Assembly: GCF_023740735.1 (NCBI RefSeq)
Contig: NZ_JAMRXH010000021.1
Coordinates: 1 to 64,000 of the forward strand
Direction: 5' to 3'
Length of the DNA: 64,000 nucleotides
DNA from: Nocardia sp. CDC159
GTDB lineage: Bacteria > Actinomycetota > Actinomycetes > Mycobacteriales > Mycobacteriaceae
Below are positions 43,322 to 51,380 of the stretch, piece by piece. The notes beneath the pieces were generated by a model. It made no database searches, was not told where the DNA came from, and saw only the letters and a program-made list of their open reading frames with translations. The first letter of the stretch is position 1, and each line of letters opens with the position of its first letter. A program made the translations under genes and the position numbers.

Positions 43322-43639
43322 ATGTTCGATCCCATCAGCCTCGCGGTCGGGGCGGGCCTGCTCGGCGTCGGTTGGGCGCTCGGCCGTTTCGGCCGCCGTC
43401 CGGCTCGGCGCGGCCAGTTCGAGCAGCTGTCCTCGACTTGCGGCTGTGGGCACGACCTCGCGATGCACGACCGGGCCGAGGGCGTGTGCCACACCGAGAT
43501 CTCGCGCAAGGGCACCCACGGCCTACGGGAGTGGGTGCGCTGCGGCTGCCGTCGCTACACCGGGCCGACGCCGATCGATGAATTGATCGCCTCGCCCTCG
43601 CTGCCCCCGCTGGACACGCCGAAAGGTGGTGTCCCGTAA
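43322..43639 (+). CDS. Small membrane-anchored Cys-rich protein of unknown function
   Basis: A 105-residue protein with an N-terminal transmembrane helix (about 6-24) and a soluble domain carrying a metal-ligand-like pattern: CGCGHDLAMHD, GVCH and RCGCRRY. This suggests a zinc-ribbon-like fold of a kind found as a hypothetical protein in Nocardia and relatives. I do not know its role. The final codons are part of the stem of a strong hairpin terminator. Confidence 0.65.
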   Translation: MFDPISLAVGAGLLGVGWALGRFGRRPARRGQFEQLSSTCGCGHDLAMHDRAEGVCHTEISRKGTHGLREWVRCGCRRYTGPTPIDELIASPSLPPLDTPKGGVP

Positions 43640-43654
43640 CGACGGGACACCACC
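43625..43654. terminator. 13-bp perfect hairpin between convergent genes
   Basis: GGTGGTGTCCCGT (43625-43637) and ACGGGACACCACC (43642-43654) pair perfectly around the loop AACG. The left arm contains the last four codons and first base of the stop of the Cys-rich protein gene. The right arm ends 10 bases before the stop of the M23 peptidase. This is a good bidirectional terminator. Confidence 0.8.
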
Positions 43655-43664
43655 CCTCGGTCGG

Positions 43665-44987
43665 TCAATCGTCGCAGGCCGGTGCCACCGGGTCGTTGCT
43701 TCCGGTCTCGAGGAAGCCGTCGCTCACCCACTTGCCGTTGTCGAGTTTGTTCCAGAGGGTGGTCGGGCCCCATTTGCCGTTGAGGCGGTCGCCGCGTGCG
43801 GTGCACACGATGTTCACGACGTCGCCGTCGCGCAGGCGGCCGACGATCTGGCTCGACACGCTCGGCTCGGAGCGCAGGTTGACCCCGCGCCAGCGGTCCG
43901 GATAGGGCCGGGCCGTGCCGCGAACCGGCGTGGGCTTCGGCTTCGGTTCGGGTTTCGGCTCGGGCTTGGGTTCGGGTTTCGGCTCGGGTTTCGGCTCGGG
44001 CTTGGGTTCCGGCTTCGGCTCGGGTTTGGGTTCGGGCTTGGGTGTGGGATTGCCGCCGCCGAAATTGGTCAGCCGACCTCCCGCACCGACCCGCTGGCCG
44101 TTGCGCTCGGCGAAACCGCCATAAGGGCGGCCACTTTCGTGGAAGGTCCAGCCCCCGAGGGTCACCCCGTCCACCGGAATCGGCTTGCTGCCCTGATACA
44201 GCGACATGTGCACATGCGCGCCGCTCGCGCTGCCGCCACACGGCAACTGCGTACCGATCCGGCCGAGGTACGTCCCGGCCGCGATCTCGGTGCCGTCCCG
44301 GACATCGATCAGGTTGGTCATGTGGTAGTAGGAGGTCGTATAGCCGTTGGGGTGAACCAGCTTCACCTCCGCGCTCCCGTTGCGCACGCAGGTCTTGTAG
44401 ACCCGGCCGCCGGCCGGGGCCAGCACGCGGCCGTCCCCGCCGTTGAAGTCGATCGAGTTGAACGGCCTGCTGCTGCCGCTGATACCGTGCGGGCCGCCGC
44501 CCATGAACCACGCGTCGCCCTGCCGCCACGGCAGCGCCAGGCCGGTGCTTTCCGGACGGGCGGGCTGCGCGCCCAGGGTGGCCTTCTCCTCCCGGCTCAC
44601 CACCGATTCGGGCGCCTGCTGGGCCAGCCCGCGGAATTCGTCGGTACCCTGCAGGGCCACCTGCCAATTCCGATGTCCCTGGCGCTTGGCCACATAGAGG
44701 GTGGACTTCGGCGAATCCTCCTCGTCCGGCGGCACGGTCGCGCCGCCGAACACCCAGTCACCGTCGCTGCGCAGCCGGTCGACCACTGTGGCCTGCTGCT
44801 TCGCGTCCTGGGCCTCGAGCGCCGGTTCCTGCGACACCTCGGTTTTCACCGCGTCGTCGAGCCCGTCGCCCGGCGCGGCGCCGACCGAGCCGACCGCGGT
44901 CGACCAGCCGATCACCGTCGCCGCGCAGACCACCCAGGCGGTGGCCAAGGCCCACCGTCCGCGGAACACATTCCTACGCAATCTCAT
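43665..44987 (-). CDS. M23-family metallopeptidase with PEPK linker and SH3-like domain
   Basis: A 440-residue exported peptidoglycan hydrolase candidate. Signal or anchor helix at about residues 12-37. The catalytic M23/LasA-type domain spans about 150-300: DFNGG (metal Asp region), YYHM and GAHVHMSLY (HxH metal/catalytic motif). A run of Pro-Glu-Pro-Lys repeats (about 314-354) follows, then a C-terminal SH3-like domain (GVNLRSEPSVSSQIVGRLRDGD) that would bind cell wall. The first His ligand is less obvious, and the catalytic block is LasA-like rather than lysostaphin-like. The 264-base upstream gap contains nested inverted repeats that would form a structured leader RNA. Confidence 0.85.
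   Translation of the reverse strand: MRLRRNVFRGRWALATAWVVCAATVIGWSTAVGSVGAAPGDGLDDAVKTEVSQEPALEAQDAKQQATVVDRLRSDGDWVFGGATVPPDEEDSPKSTLYVAKRQGHRNWQVALQGTDEFRGLAQQAPESVVSREEKATLGAQPARPESTGLALPWRQGDAWFMGGGPHGISGSSRPFNSIDFNGGDGRVLAPAGGRVYKTCVRNGSAEVKLVHPNGYTTSYYHMTNLIDVRDGTEIAAGTYLGRIGTQLPCGGSASGAHVHMSLYQGSKPIPVDGVTLGGWTFHESGRPYGGFAERNGQRVGAGGRLTNFGGGNPTPKPEPKPEPKPEPKPEPKPEPKPEPKPEPKPEPKPKPTPVRGTARPYPDRWRGVNLRSEPSVSSQIVGRLRDGDVVNIVCTARGDRLNGKWGPTTLWNKLDNGKWVSDGFLETGSNDPVAPACDD
43925..44045 (-). repeat. Tandem PEPK codon repeat
   Basis: On the coding (minus) strand about nine to ten tandem 12-base units encode Pro-Glu-Pro-Lys. The units differ mainly at synonymous positions. They form the proline-rich spacer between the M23 and SH3-like domains, a common wall-spanning linker, and are prone to length variation between strains. 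Confidence 0.9.
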
Positions 44988-45122
44988 TCTGTTGTCACAC
45001 CGATCGAAAATCGCCCTGGGTTATTTACGTGCGCAACCGTAGGGGCCGACGGTGCAGGTCACGAGCGTTGTAAGAAAGACTTCACAGATTCGGGAATCGG
45101 CGCAGGAGGCCCGGAGCCGGGA

Positions 45123-45240
45123 GGAGGATTTGCCCGATTTGCGGTATCCTCCAGTGCGCGAAGATGATCTACAGGTTAGATCACGATACTATCTCGCCGG
45201 ACATGAACTTTCGTTCGGCGCGAAATTGATCTTCGCGCAC
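45123..45240 (-). ncRNA. Candidate structured leader RNA of the M23 peptidase gene
   Basis: Read on the minus strand, a 12-bp arm GTGCGCGAAGAT (45240-45229) pairs with ATCTTCGCGCAC (45165-45154). Inside are a CGCCG/CGGCG pair and a TGATCTA-CAGGT-type 7-bp palindrome (45165-45183, sharing its last base with the outer arm). Directly after comes GGAGGAT (45152-45146) pairing with ATCCTCC (45129-45123). The element starts 12 bases past the polymerase gene stop and ends about 135 bases before the peptidase start. It may be a cis-regulatory RNA (cell-wall hydrolases in actinobacteria are known c-di-AMP riboswitch targets) or a cluster of protein-binding palindromes plus a terminator. Confidence 0.4.
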
Positions 45241-45251
45241 AGCCGCCATTC

Positions 45252-46922
45252 TCATTTGGCGTCCCAGTAGCATTCCACCACCGCGGTCGTGAACGGGAAC
45301 CGGACCGGGGTGGGTCCGAACGCGATCCGGCCCGCGGTCTCGGCGGCGGTCGCGATCGCCGCGGCGACCGTCGGGGCCTCCTCGGCCGGACAGTGCACGA
45401 TGACCTCGTCGTGCTGGAAGAAGACCAGTTCCGCGCGCAGTCCTGCGCGGGTCAGCTCGTGGCGCAGCGCGGCCAGCACCAGCAGGGCCCAGTCGGCGGC
45501 GCTGCCCTGCACCACGAAGTTGCGGGTGAAGCGGCCGCGGGCGCGGGCGGCGGAGGTGCTGGTGTACCGAGCCGAATCCGGTTGCGGCTCGGCCGGATCC
45601 GGCGCGGCGGCCGAGGCCGGTGGACAGGTGCGGCCCAGCCAGGTGCGCACCAACCGGCCCTCCTCGCCCGCGCGGGCCGCCTCGTCGACATAGGCCATCG
45701 CGGCCGGGTAGCGGCGGCGCAGTTCGGCCATGTGGGTCAGGGCGTCGCCGGAGGTCTGGCCGTAGATGGCGCCGAGCATGGCGAGTTTGGCCTGGGCGCG
45801 GTCGCCGTCGAAGGCGCGCGCCGCCAGATCCGCGTACAGGTCCTCGCCGCGACCGGCCACCTCCATCAGGCCCGGATCGCGCGAGACCGCGGCCAGCACC
45901 CGCGGCTCCATCTGGTCGGCGTCGGCCACCACCAGCCGCCATCCGGGATCCGCGCGGATCGCCCGCCGGATCACCTTCGGAATCTGCAGGGCGCCACCGC
46001 CGTTGGTGGTCCAGCGGCCGGAAACCGTGCCGCCGGGGAGGTATTCGGGCCGAAATCGGCCGTCGTGCACCCACTGCTCGAGCCAGGACCAGCCGTGTGC
46101 GGTATGGAGGCGGTACAGCGTCTTGTAGGCCAGCAGCGGCGCGACCGCGGGGTGGTCGATCTGCTGCAGCTCCCATTTCCGGGTGGAGCTCAGCGGGATT
46201 CCGGCTCGGCCGAAGGCCCGGATGATGTCGGCGGGCAGATCGGGCCGCACCCGCACGCCCGTCCCGAAGGCTCGCGACACCTCCTCGGCCAGCTCCGCCA
46301 TCCGGCGTGGCTCGCCGCCGCCCGGGAAACGCTCGCCCAGCAGTTCGTCCAGCAACTCCCGATGCACGTCCGCGCGCCACGGGATTCCGGCGCGGGACAT
46401 CTCCGTGGCCACCAGCATCCCGGCCGATTCGGCGGTGAGCAGCAGACGCATCCGGTCCGGATGTTCGGTCTTCGCGGTGCGGGCCAGCTGCCCCGCGTAG
46501 ACCTCCAACAGGGCGGTGAACTCCTCGGCGCCGTGCGGCAGCGGGACCGGGCCGGATTCGAACAGTGACGGCTGGGTCTCGGCGGCCCGCGGCGGCGCAT
46601 CCGGTGGGACGGGCAGGTCGTGCAGCCGGGCCCAGGCGGCCGCCAGCGAGCGGGCCTGGCCGGACTGGCCGTGCTCATGGCCGATCAGCAGCGCCTCGGC
46701 GGCCTCCACGTCGTAGCAGCGCTCGACGCGGACACCGGCCGCGAGCAGGCGGCGGTAGATCTCGGCGGTGGATCGCCAGACCCAGCGCTCGGCCTCGGGG
46801 CGCGATCGGACGGCCTCGGCCAGCGAGGGTTCGTCGCGCACCGGCCCGGCGGGGCGGCCGTCGCCGTCGAGCGGACACAGGCGCGCGCCACCGCCCTCGG
46901 TCTCGGTCACTGCCCATCGCAT
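45252..46922 (-). CDS. PolA-type DNA polymerase (3'-5' exonuclease-like/polymerase), no 5' nuclease
   Basis: A 556-residue family A polymerase, of the type annotated in mycobacteria and Nocardia as bifunctional 3'-5' exonuclease/DNA polymerase. Polymerase motifs: A, ADADQMEPRVLAAVSRD; B, RAQAKLAMLGAIYGQTSG; C, FFQHDEVIVH. The TVSGRWTTNGGGALQIPK block also matches. The N-terminal ~170 residues correspond to a degenerate exonuclease region, and the 5'-3' nuclease domain of PolA is missing. It may act in repair or translesion synthesis. ATG 46922 is preferred (GGAAG at 8 bases); GTG 46952 would add 10 residues. Just past its stop (12 bases) is the palindrome cluster. Confidence 0.85.
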   Translation of the reverse strand: MRWAVTETEGGGARLCPLDGDGRPAGPVRDEPSLAEAVRSRPEAERWVWRSTAEIYRRLLAAGVRVERCYDVEAAEALLIGHEHGQSGQARSLAAAWARLHDLPVPPDAPPRAAETQPSLFESGPVPLPHGAEEFTALLEVYAGQLARTAKTEHPDRMRLLLTAESAGMLVATEMSRAGIPWRADVHRELLDELLGERFPGGGEPRRMAELAEEVSRAFGTGVRVRPDLPADIIRAFGRAGIPLSSTRKWELQQIDHPAVAPLLAYKTLYRLHTAHGWSWLEQWVHDGRFRPEYLPGGTVSGRWTTNGGGALQIPKVIRRAIRADPGWRLVVADADQMEPRVLAAVSRDPGLMEVAGRGEDLYADLAARAFDGDRAQAKLAMLGAIYGQTSGDALTHMAELRRRYPAAMAYVDEAARAGEEGRLVRTWLGRTCPPASAAAPDPAEPQPDSARYTSTSAARARGRFTRNFVVQGSAADWALLVLAALRHELTRAGLRAELVFFQHDEVIVHCPAEEAPTVAAAIATAAETAGRIAFGPTPVRFPFTTAVVECYWDAK

Positions 46923-47205
46923 GCCCCAGAGTCTTCCATCGGGGTACGACACCTCTCGGGAGTGGCCGGTGCCCGGGGCGTCGAAAGCCGCCGGTGGTCC
47001 AAAATGCGGGCTGGTTGCCGAAATATGTTCTGCTACAGACGATTACGATACGATATCGACGAATCGTTGCATTCCCCGGGGAGTTTGGCAAGCACCCCTA
47101 GCCCTGCGGAATTCCGGGCCGATGGGACGCCCGCGGGTGCATTAGCATCCGGAAACAGGGAGGCGGGCGGTCGACGCCTCAGGGGTAACGAGTGGAAGGA
47201 TCGCT

Positions 47206-47655
47206 ATGCGTAGACTCGAATTATTCGGTGCTGCACTGCTTTTCGCCGCCACACTCGCGTCGGTTCCCGCCGTGCGGGCCGAGGCCGCGCCCGCCTGCGG
47301 CGGCGCGCTGTCGGACTGGCAGAACGCCACCTACTCCGGCTTCCTCGTCGGGGAGAACGGCCGAATGCACTCGGTGACCGTGCGGATACCGGGCGAAACC
47401 GCGACAGTCACCACCGACACGCACAGCTGGGAGGCTCAGGACGCCGCGGTCGAACTGCGCGGTGGCACCCTGACCTGGGGCCGGAGCGTGCCGGATCTCA
47501 GCTTCACCCACACCCTGCAAACGCCGATGTGCGTGAACGGGTCCAAGGTCCTCGCGGCCCAGTTCATCGCCGAACGGGGCACCATCGCCGGCAGCACCAC
47601 CGCGTCCGGATGGGTCGTGCGGACCGCCGACCGGCCGATGCGGACGGCCCAGTAG
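47206..47655 (+). CDS. Secreted protein of unknown function
   Basis: A 149-residue exported protein with signal peptide 1-27 (cleavage near VRAEA-A). The mature part is short, beta-rich and holds two cysteines (PACGG, PMCVNG) that could form one disulphide. It resembles small actinobacterial secreted hypotheticals, and I do not recognise the family. ATG 47206 has GGAAGGA 5 bases upstream. It is divergent from the polymerase gene and convergent with the AhpD-like gene, with a strong hairpin between the stops. Confidence 0.65.
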   Translation: MRRLELFGAALLFAATLASVPAVRAEAAPACGGALSDWQNATYSGFLVGENGRMHSVTVRIPGETATVTTDTHSWEAQDAAVELRGGTLTWGRSVPDLSFTHTLQTPMCVNGSKVLAAQFIAERGTIAGSTTASGWVVRTADRPMRTAQ

Positions 47656-47661
47656 AGCGTT

Positions 47662-47696
47662 CGGCCCGGCCCGGGCGAAACTTCCGGGCCGGGCCG
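47662..47696. terminator. 13-bp perfect GC hairpin between convergent genes
   Basis: CGGCCCGGCCCGG (47662-47674) and CCGGGCCGGGCCG (47684-47696) pair perfectly around a 9-base loop GCGAAACTT. It fills the 51-base gap between the stops of the secreted protein and the AhpD-like gene and should terminate both transcripts. Confidence 0.75.
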
Positions 47697-47706
47697 GATC
47701 CGGTGG

Positions 47707-48192
47707 TCAGCTGGTCAATTCGGCGAGCATGCCGGGCTCGTAGGAGCCGCCCGGCATGCGGGTGATCACACCGAGCCGGTTGGCCGCATTGATCAGGGCG
47801 ACAACGTAGACGAGCGTGGCGATCTGATCGTCGTCGTAATGCTCGCGCACCTGCGCCCAGGTGTCGTCGGAGACGCCCTGGTGCGCGTCGGCGAGTCGGG
47901 TGCCCTCCTCGGCCAGCGCCAAAGCGGCCCGTTCGGCGTCGGTGAACACCCGGGCCTCGCGCCAGACCGCGACCAGATTGATTCGCGTCGCGGTCTCGCC
48001 CGCGGCGGCCAGTTCCTTGGTGTGCATATCGGTGCACCAGCCGCAGCCGTTGATCTGGCTGGCCCGCAGTTCCATCAGCTCCAGCGTGGCCTTCGGCACC
48101 GTCGACTGCACGATGGCCTGGCCGAGTCCGGCGAAGCGCCGGCCGATCTTGGCGCCGATCGGGTTGTCCATCAGGTTGAAACGGGGCTCCAT
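47707..48192 (-). CDS. AhpD-like carboxymuconolactone decarboxylase family protein (CxxC)
   Basis: A 161-residue CMD-fold protein with an intact AhpD-type redox motif, GCGWCTDMH (CxxC plus His), preceded by LMELRASQINGC. Such proteins act as alkylhydroperoxidases or thiol reductases. The start at 48192 has GAGAGAGGA upstream; the longer frame to 48282 contains Cys/His-rich atypical residues. It converges on the secreted protein gene and diverges from the matrixin-like protease gene. Confidence 0.85.
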   Translation of the reverse strand: MEPRFNLMDNPIGAKIGRRFAGLGQAIVQSTVPKATLELMELRASQINGCGWCTDMHTKELAAAGETATRINLVAVWREARVFTDAERAALALAEEGTRLADAHQGVSDDTWAQVREHYDDDQIATLVYVVALINAANRLGVITRMPGGSYEPGMLAELTS

Positions 48193-48560
48193 GACGTCGT
48201 CCTCTCTCGCGGGGGCGTTGAACGAACACCAGACGTGGGCGACCCGGTCGGCGTGACAGGGCGGGGCTGTGACCTGAGACACAACACCTCGTCCGTATAT
48301 GGACCGGCCCGCGCGCGAAATTGATCAAGATAGAAAGCCGCAGCAAATCCTGTCACCGTGCATAAAGATCATTTTCGCCAGTTAAGGTCTGGCTTAAACA
48401 TTTTCACGCATTCACCGGCGGGCCAGTACAGTCGGGCGTGCCGAGCCGCGAGTGTGCGGCTGTCTTTTCGCGACACTCGGCTGATACCGACCGCTGATAT
48501 CAGCCGTCATTCGGGTTCGGTGGAAAGTTCACCTGTAGTGCACACGGAGGTCTCCGCCCA
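48193..48560. promoter_or_regulatory. 368-base divergent regulatory region with palindromes
   Basis: No gene seen. It is AT-richer than the surroundings (48300-48420). It holds GGCTGATA (48479-48486) inverted to TATCAGCC (48498-48505), whose right side is embedded in the 12-bp perfect palindrome GCTGATATCAGC (48493-48504), ending 57 bases before the protease start. A second inverted pair CGAGTGT/ACACTCG (48449-48455, 48473-48479) abuts it and could form a hairpin with a T-rich loop. These are candidate operator sites for the protease gene. Confidence 0.45.
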
Positions 48561-49919
48561 ATGCCGCCCGCTGCCAATCGTCGCAACTATCGCGGTAAAC
48601 ACAGAGCCGCAAAGTCGACCACGAATGGCGCACCCCGACTCTTCGCCACGCTGGTCGCCGGGACCCTGCTCGGTCCGGGCGCGATCAGCCTGATATCGAC
48701 CCCCACCGCCGCCGCCCAGGCGCCGACCCTCGGCTTCAAGGCGCCGATCCAGGGCTACGACAGCGACGGCAGGGCGATCATTCATTACAACAACAAGGTC
48801 AAAGATCCGGATATCGAGAACGCAGTCAAGCATCTGAACTCGACGCCGGGCATCAACTTCGTGCTGAAGCCCGGAACGGGTCGGGGTGCCATCAATATCA
48901 GCCACGAATCGTTTTCGGGAGGCGTGGCCGGGCTGGGCGGTATGGATGGCAGCGGCCCGTTCGTAAAACTCGACCCCAAGAACAAGAATTTCAATTCCGC
49001 CGATCGAACCGAGATCGCCGGGCACGAACTTCTGCATGCCATGGGCCTCGACCACAATGACAGCGGCTGCAGCATCATGGCCAGCGTCGTCAACCGGTGC
49101 AACAATGGCCCGAGCCCGTTGAGCAAAAATGAGGTCAATCAGCTCAACAGCATGTACAAGAAGGGGAGTCCGTCCGGTCCGTCCAGCCAGGACAAGCCCG
49201 ACAAGCCGACGAGTGCGGCCGATCAGAACAAGCCGACGGGGGGTGATCCGAAGGACCCGCAATCGCAGCCGGGGCAGGACCAGTCGGATCAGGACGGCGG
49301 TGGTGATTGGCAGAACCAGTCCGATCAGGACGGTGGTGATTGGCAGAACCAGTCCGATCAGGACGGTGGTGACTGGCAGAACCAGTCCGATCAGGACGGT
49401 GGTGATTGGCAGAACCAGTTCGACCAGGACGGTGGTGACTGGCAGAACCAGTTCGACCAGGACGGTGGCGACGATTGGCTGAGCCAGTTCGATCAGAATG
49501 GCGGGGACGACTGGCAGAGTCAGTTCGATCAGAGCGGCGGGGACGATTGGCTGAGCGGGTTCGATCAGAATGGCGGGGACGACTGGCAGAGTCAGTTCGA
49601 TCAGAGCGGCGGGGACGATTGGCTGAGCCAGCTCGGGCAGGACTTCGGGGAAGATTGGGGCCAGGACGGCGGCGGATTCGATTGGTTCGGCGACGGCGGG
49701 GGCAATAGCGCGTCCGACATCAGCGATATGTTCGGTGACGACGGTGGGGATCTGTTCGGCGGCGGCGACTTCGGCGATCTGTTCGGCGGCGGAGGCGGCG
49801 GCGGAGGCGGCTTCGATTGGTTCGGAGGCGGCGGAAACGACCTGTTCGGCGGTGGCGGTGGCGGATTCGACGATTTCGCCGATATGGGGGGCGGTTTCAA
49901 CAGCCGCGGCATGTTCTAG
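48561..49919 (+). CDS. Matrixin-like secreted metalloprotease with repeat tail
   Basis: A 452-residue exported protein. A long basic n-region and hydrophobic stretch end at AAAQA (signal about 1-53). The domain at about 55-210 has the metzincin zinc motif HELLHAMGLDH (His155, His159, His165; Glu156) and a following CSIM Met-turn, so it looks catalytically intact. After a Pro/Lys/Gln-rich hinge, residues ~240-362 hold eleven 11-12-residue units of the type DQDGGDWQNQF, then a Gly/Phe/Asp-rich end. The tail is very acidic and probably binds calcium or forms a flexible surface or aggregate-prone region. ATG 48561 has GGAGG 11 bases upstream. Confidence 0.85.
   Translation: MPPAANRRNYRGKHRAAKSTTNGAPRLFATLVAGTLLGPGAISLISTPTAAAQAPTLGFKAPIQGYDSDGRAIIHYNNKVKDPDIENAVKHLNSTPGINFVLKPGTGRGAINISHESFSGGVAGLGGMDGSGPFVKLDPKNKNFNSADRTEIAGHELLHAMGLDHNDSGCSIMASVVNRCNNGPSPLSKNEVNQLNSMYKKGSPSGPSSQDKPDKPTSAADQNKPTGGDPKDPQSQPGQDQSDQDGGGDWQNQSDQDGGDWQNQSDQDGGDWQNQSDQDGGDWQNQFDQDGGDWQNQFDQDGGDDWLSQFDQNGGDDWQSQFDQSGGDDWLSGFDQNGGDDWQSQFDQSGGDDWLSQLGQDFGEDWGQDGGGFDWFGDGGGNSASDISDMFGDDGGDLFGGGDFGDLFGGGGGGGGGFDWFGGGGNDLFGGGGGGFDDFADMGGGFNSRGMF
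49281..49650 (+). repeat. Tandem 33/36-base coding repeats
   Basis: About eleven in-frame units. The first five are 33 bases, except one of 36 (core DQDGGDWQNQ); the later six are 36 bases (core DQxGGDDWxSQF), alternating Gln-Ser and Leu-Ser versions in pairs. The paired alternation of the later units suggests duplication of two-unit blocks. Confidence 0.9.
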
Positions 49920-49945
49920 CCGGGTGAATCGCTGATCCGCGGATG

Positions 49946-50024
49946 CGAGGCGGCAGGTTCGGTGTTAAGCCTGGCCTGCAAGGTTGTTAGTTTTGGCGAA
50001 CTCGTTGCCGCCCTGCCGCCTCGA
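49946..50024. other. Long-looped 12-bp inverted repeat
   Basis: CGAGGCGGCAGG (49946-49957) and CCTGCCGCCTCG (50013-50024) are perfect inverted arms 55 bases apart, 27 bases after the protease stop and 137 bases before the next start. It could be a terminator-like or leader structure, or two binding sites. The rest of 49920-50160 shows no gene. Confidence 0.4.
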
Positions 50025-50160
50025 CCTCCTTACAGTGACGTCATGCCGCTATACCTCCGATATCGTGCAGGGCTCGAGACAGTTCACAACATTCCCGTCG
50101 GCCGGGTCGCCGACGGCCGGTAGGGCTGGCGATCGCAGCTTTCGGAGGATCGAAAACCCT

Positions 50161-50790
50161 ATGTTCACGCGCATTGCGGCGCTCACCATCGTGACCGCCG
50201 TCGTCTGGTCCCTGGCTGCCGTCGGCACACCGGCATCGGCCCGCCCGGCCCCCTGCAGGGGCTCCTGGTCCCTCGGCGTCGGCGGCTTCACCTTCGGATT
50301 GTCCACCGGCGGCCGTCAGGATTCGCGCTACATGGTGGCCGACGAGCACGTCGAATACAACACCTTTCAGCCGAAGTCCGGTGTGCGCGAGGTCAATCGG
50401 CTGTTCTGGGCGCATCGCCGCGCCTGCCCGGACGACCACATCAAACTCATCGGCCACTCCGAGGGCGCCGCGGTGGTGCATGCCTGGGTGAGTGCCCACC
50501 AGCGGGTCGCCAATGCCGATGCCGTCCTCATCGCCGATCCGAAGCGTGCGGCCGGGCCCGGCGGTCCCGGTCTGGCCGCCACCATCATCACGTTCCTCGT
50601 TGGCGAGCCCCTGGTCGGCACCGACGCGAATTTCGGTGCGTTCCCGGTCCTTTCGGTGTGCAACCGCGACGATGTCGTCTGCAATATCAACGCCGGTTGG
50701 TCCGGCTACCTGATCCGCAACGCACACGGCGCCTACCACCTGGACGCCGCCCACTACCCGGACAATGCCTCGGGCACCTGGTATCGCTGA
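50161..50790 (+). CDS. Secreted cutinase/PE-PPE-like serine hydrolase
   Basis: A 209-residue exported hydrolase. Signal peptide about 1-28 (ASA-RPA). Nucleophile elbow LIGHSEGA with Ser100; a likely acidic residue in CNRDDVVC and a His in GAYHLDAAHY complete a triad in cutinase order, with Cys flanking the Asp as in cutinases. It resembles the PE-PPE hydrolase domain and cutinase-like esterases of mycobacteria. Likely substrates are ester lipids or polyesters. ATG 50161 has GGAGG about 11-13 bases upstream. Confidence 0.75.
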   Translation: MFTRIAALTIVTAVVWSLAAVGTPASARPAPCRGSWSLGVGGFTFGLSTGGRQDSRYMVADEHVEYNTFQPKSGVREVNRLFWAHRRACPDDHIKLIGHSEGAAVVHAWVSAHQRVANADAVLIADPKRAAGPGGPGLAATIITFLVGEPLVGTDANFGAFPVLSVCNRDDVVCNINAGWSGYLIRNAHGAYHLDAAHYPDNASGTWYR

Positions 50791-50956
50791 GCGAGTTTCC
50801 GTACCGCGCAAGCTGTTTCGATCGAATCCCGGGTAATCCGCGGACACCGGAACCTCTCGGGGTGTTCACTGGAAGTGGCCGTCCGCAACGGCGCGACAGC
50901 CACCCTCAGCGGTGGCGGACCGCGCCACCGCCGCACCAAGGCAGGGAGGCACGTCC

Positions 50957-51373
50957 ATGGCATCGATATCCGAGGGTTCGTATCGGATCGGCTTCACTGA
51001 AGAGCAGTACCTCACCGCACTCCAACCCCAACCGGGGGCACCGTGCGTCATCCTGCCGGAAGACGCGGAGCTACAACAGGTGTGGCAGGTCAGCCCTGCC
51101 GACAACGACCGATATGTCATCGGCCTCAACAACACTCGCCTGTATCTGAGCTATGACGGCGAACCCGACATGCACGAGCTCACACTCTTGCTACCCGAGC
51201 CACGCCAGTGGCTGCTGCACCCCGGCGCGGAGCCGGACACCTTCCGGATAGCCGTCCCCGGCACACCGATGCGGCTGGGCATGAGCATGCTCCGCATCTA
51301 CCCCCCACGCGTGGCCCTCGCCCCCGAATACGGTGACCAGTACCAGGCGTGGACATTCCACAAGGCGGCCTGA
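50957..51373 (+). CDS. Beta-trefoil protein, I66 proteinase-inhibitor-like
   Basis: A 138-residue cytoplasmic-looking protein (no signal). Short strands recur in a three-fold pattern: GSYRIGF, QVWQVSPADNDRYVIGLNN, TRLYLSYDG, QWLLHPGAEPDTFRIAVPG and YQAWTFH. This pattern is typical of beta-trefoils and recalls the I66 clitocypin-type proteinase inhibitors of fungi, which also occur in actinobacteria. The alternative is a ricin-B-like lectin; both are unproven. The ATG at 50957 follows GGGAGG by 7-8 bases, an excellent ribosome site. A strong hairpin follows the stop. Confidence 0.6.
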   Translation: MASISEGSYRIGFTEEQYLTALQPQPGAPCVILPEDAELQQVWQVSPADNDRYVIGLNNTRLYLSYDGEPDMHELTLLLPEPRQWLLHPGAEPDTFRIAVPGTPMRLGMSMLRIYPPRVALAPEYGDQYQAWTFHKAA

Positions 51374-51380
51374 TCCGCAC

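Noticed and set aside
43925..44045. Regular short repeats as a CRISPR array
   Set aside because: They are in-frame 12-base codon repeats encoding a PEPK linker, without spacers or cas genes.
44988..45251. Confident call of a c-di-AMP (ydaO) riboswitch
   Set aside because: Only faint resemblance to two conserved blocks is visible and the GGGGAACC-type block is not found. It is left as a hypothesis for a covariance search.
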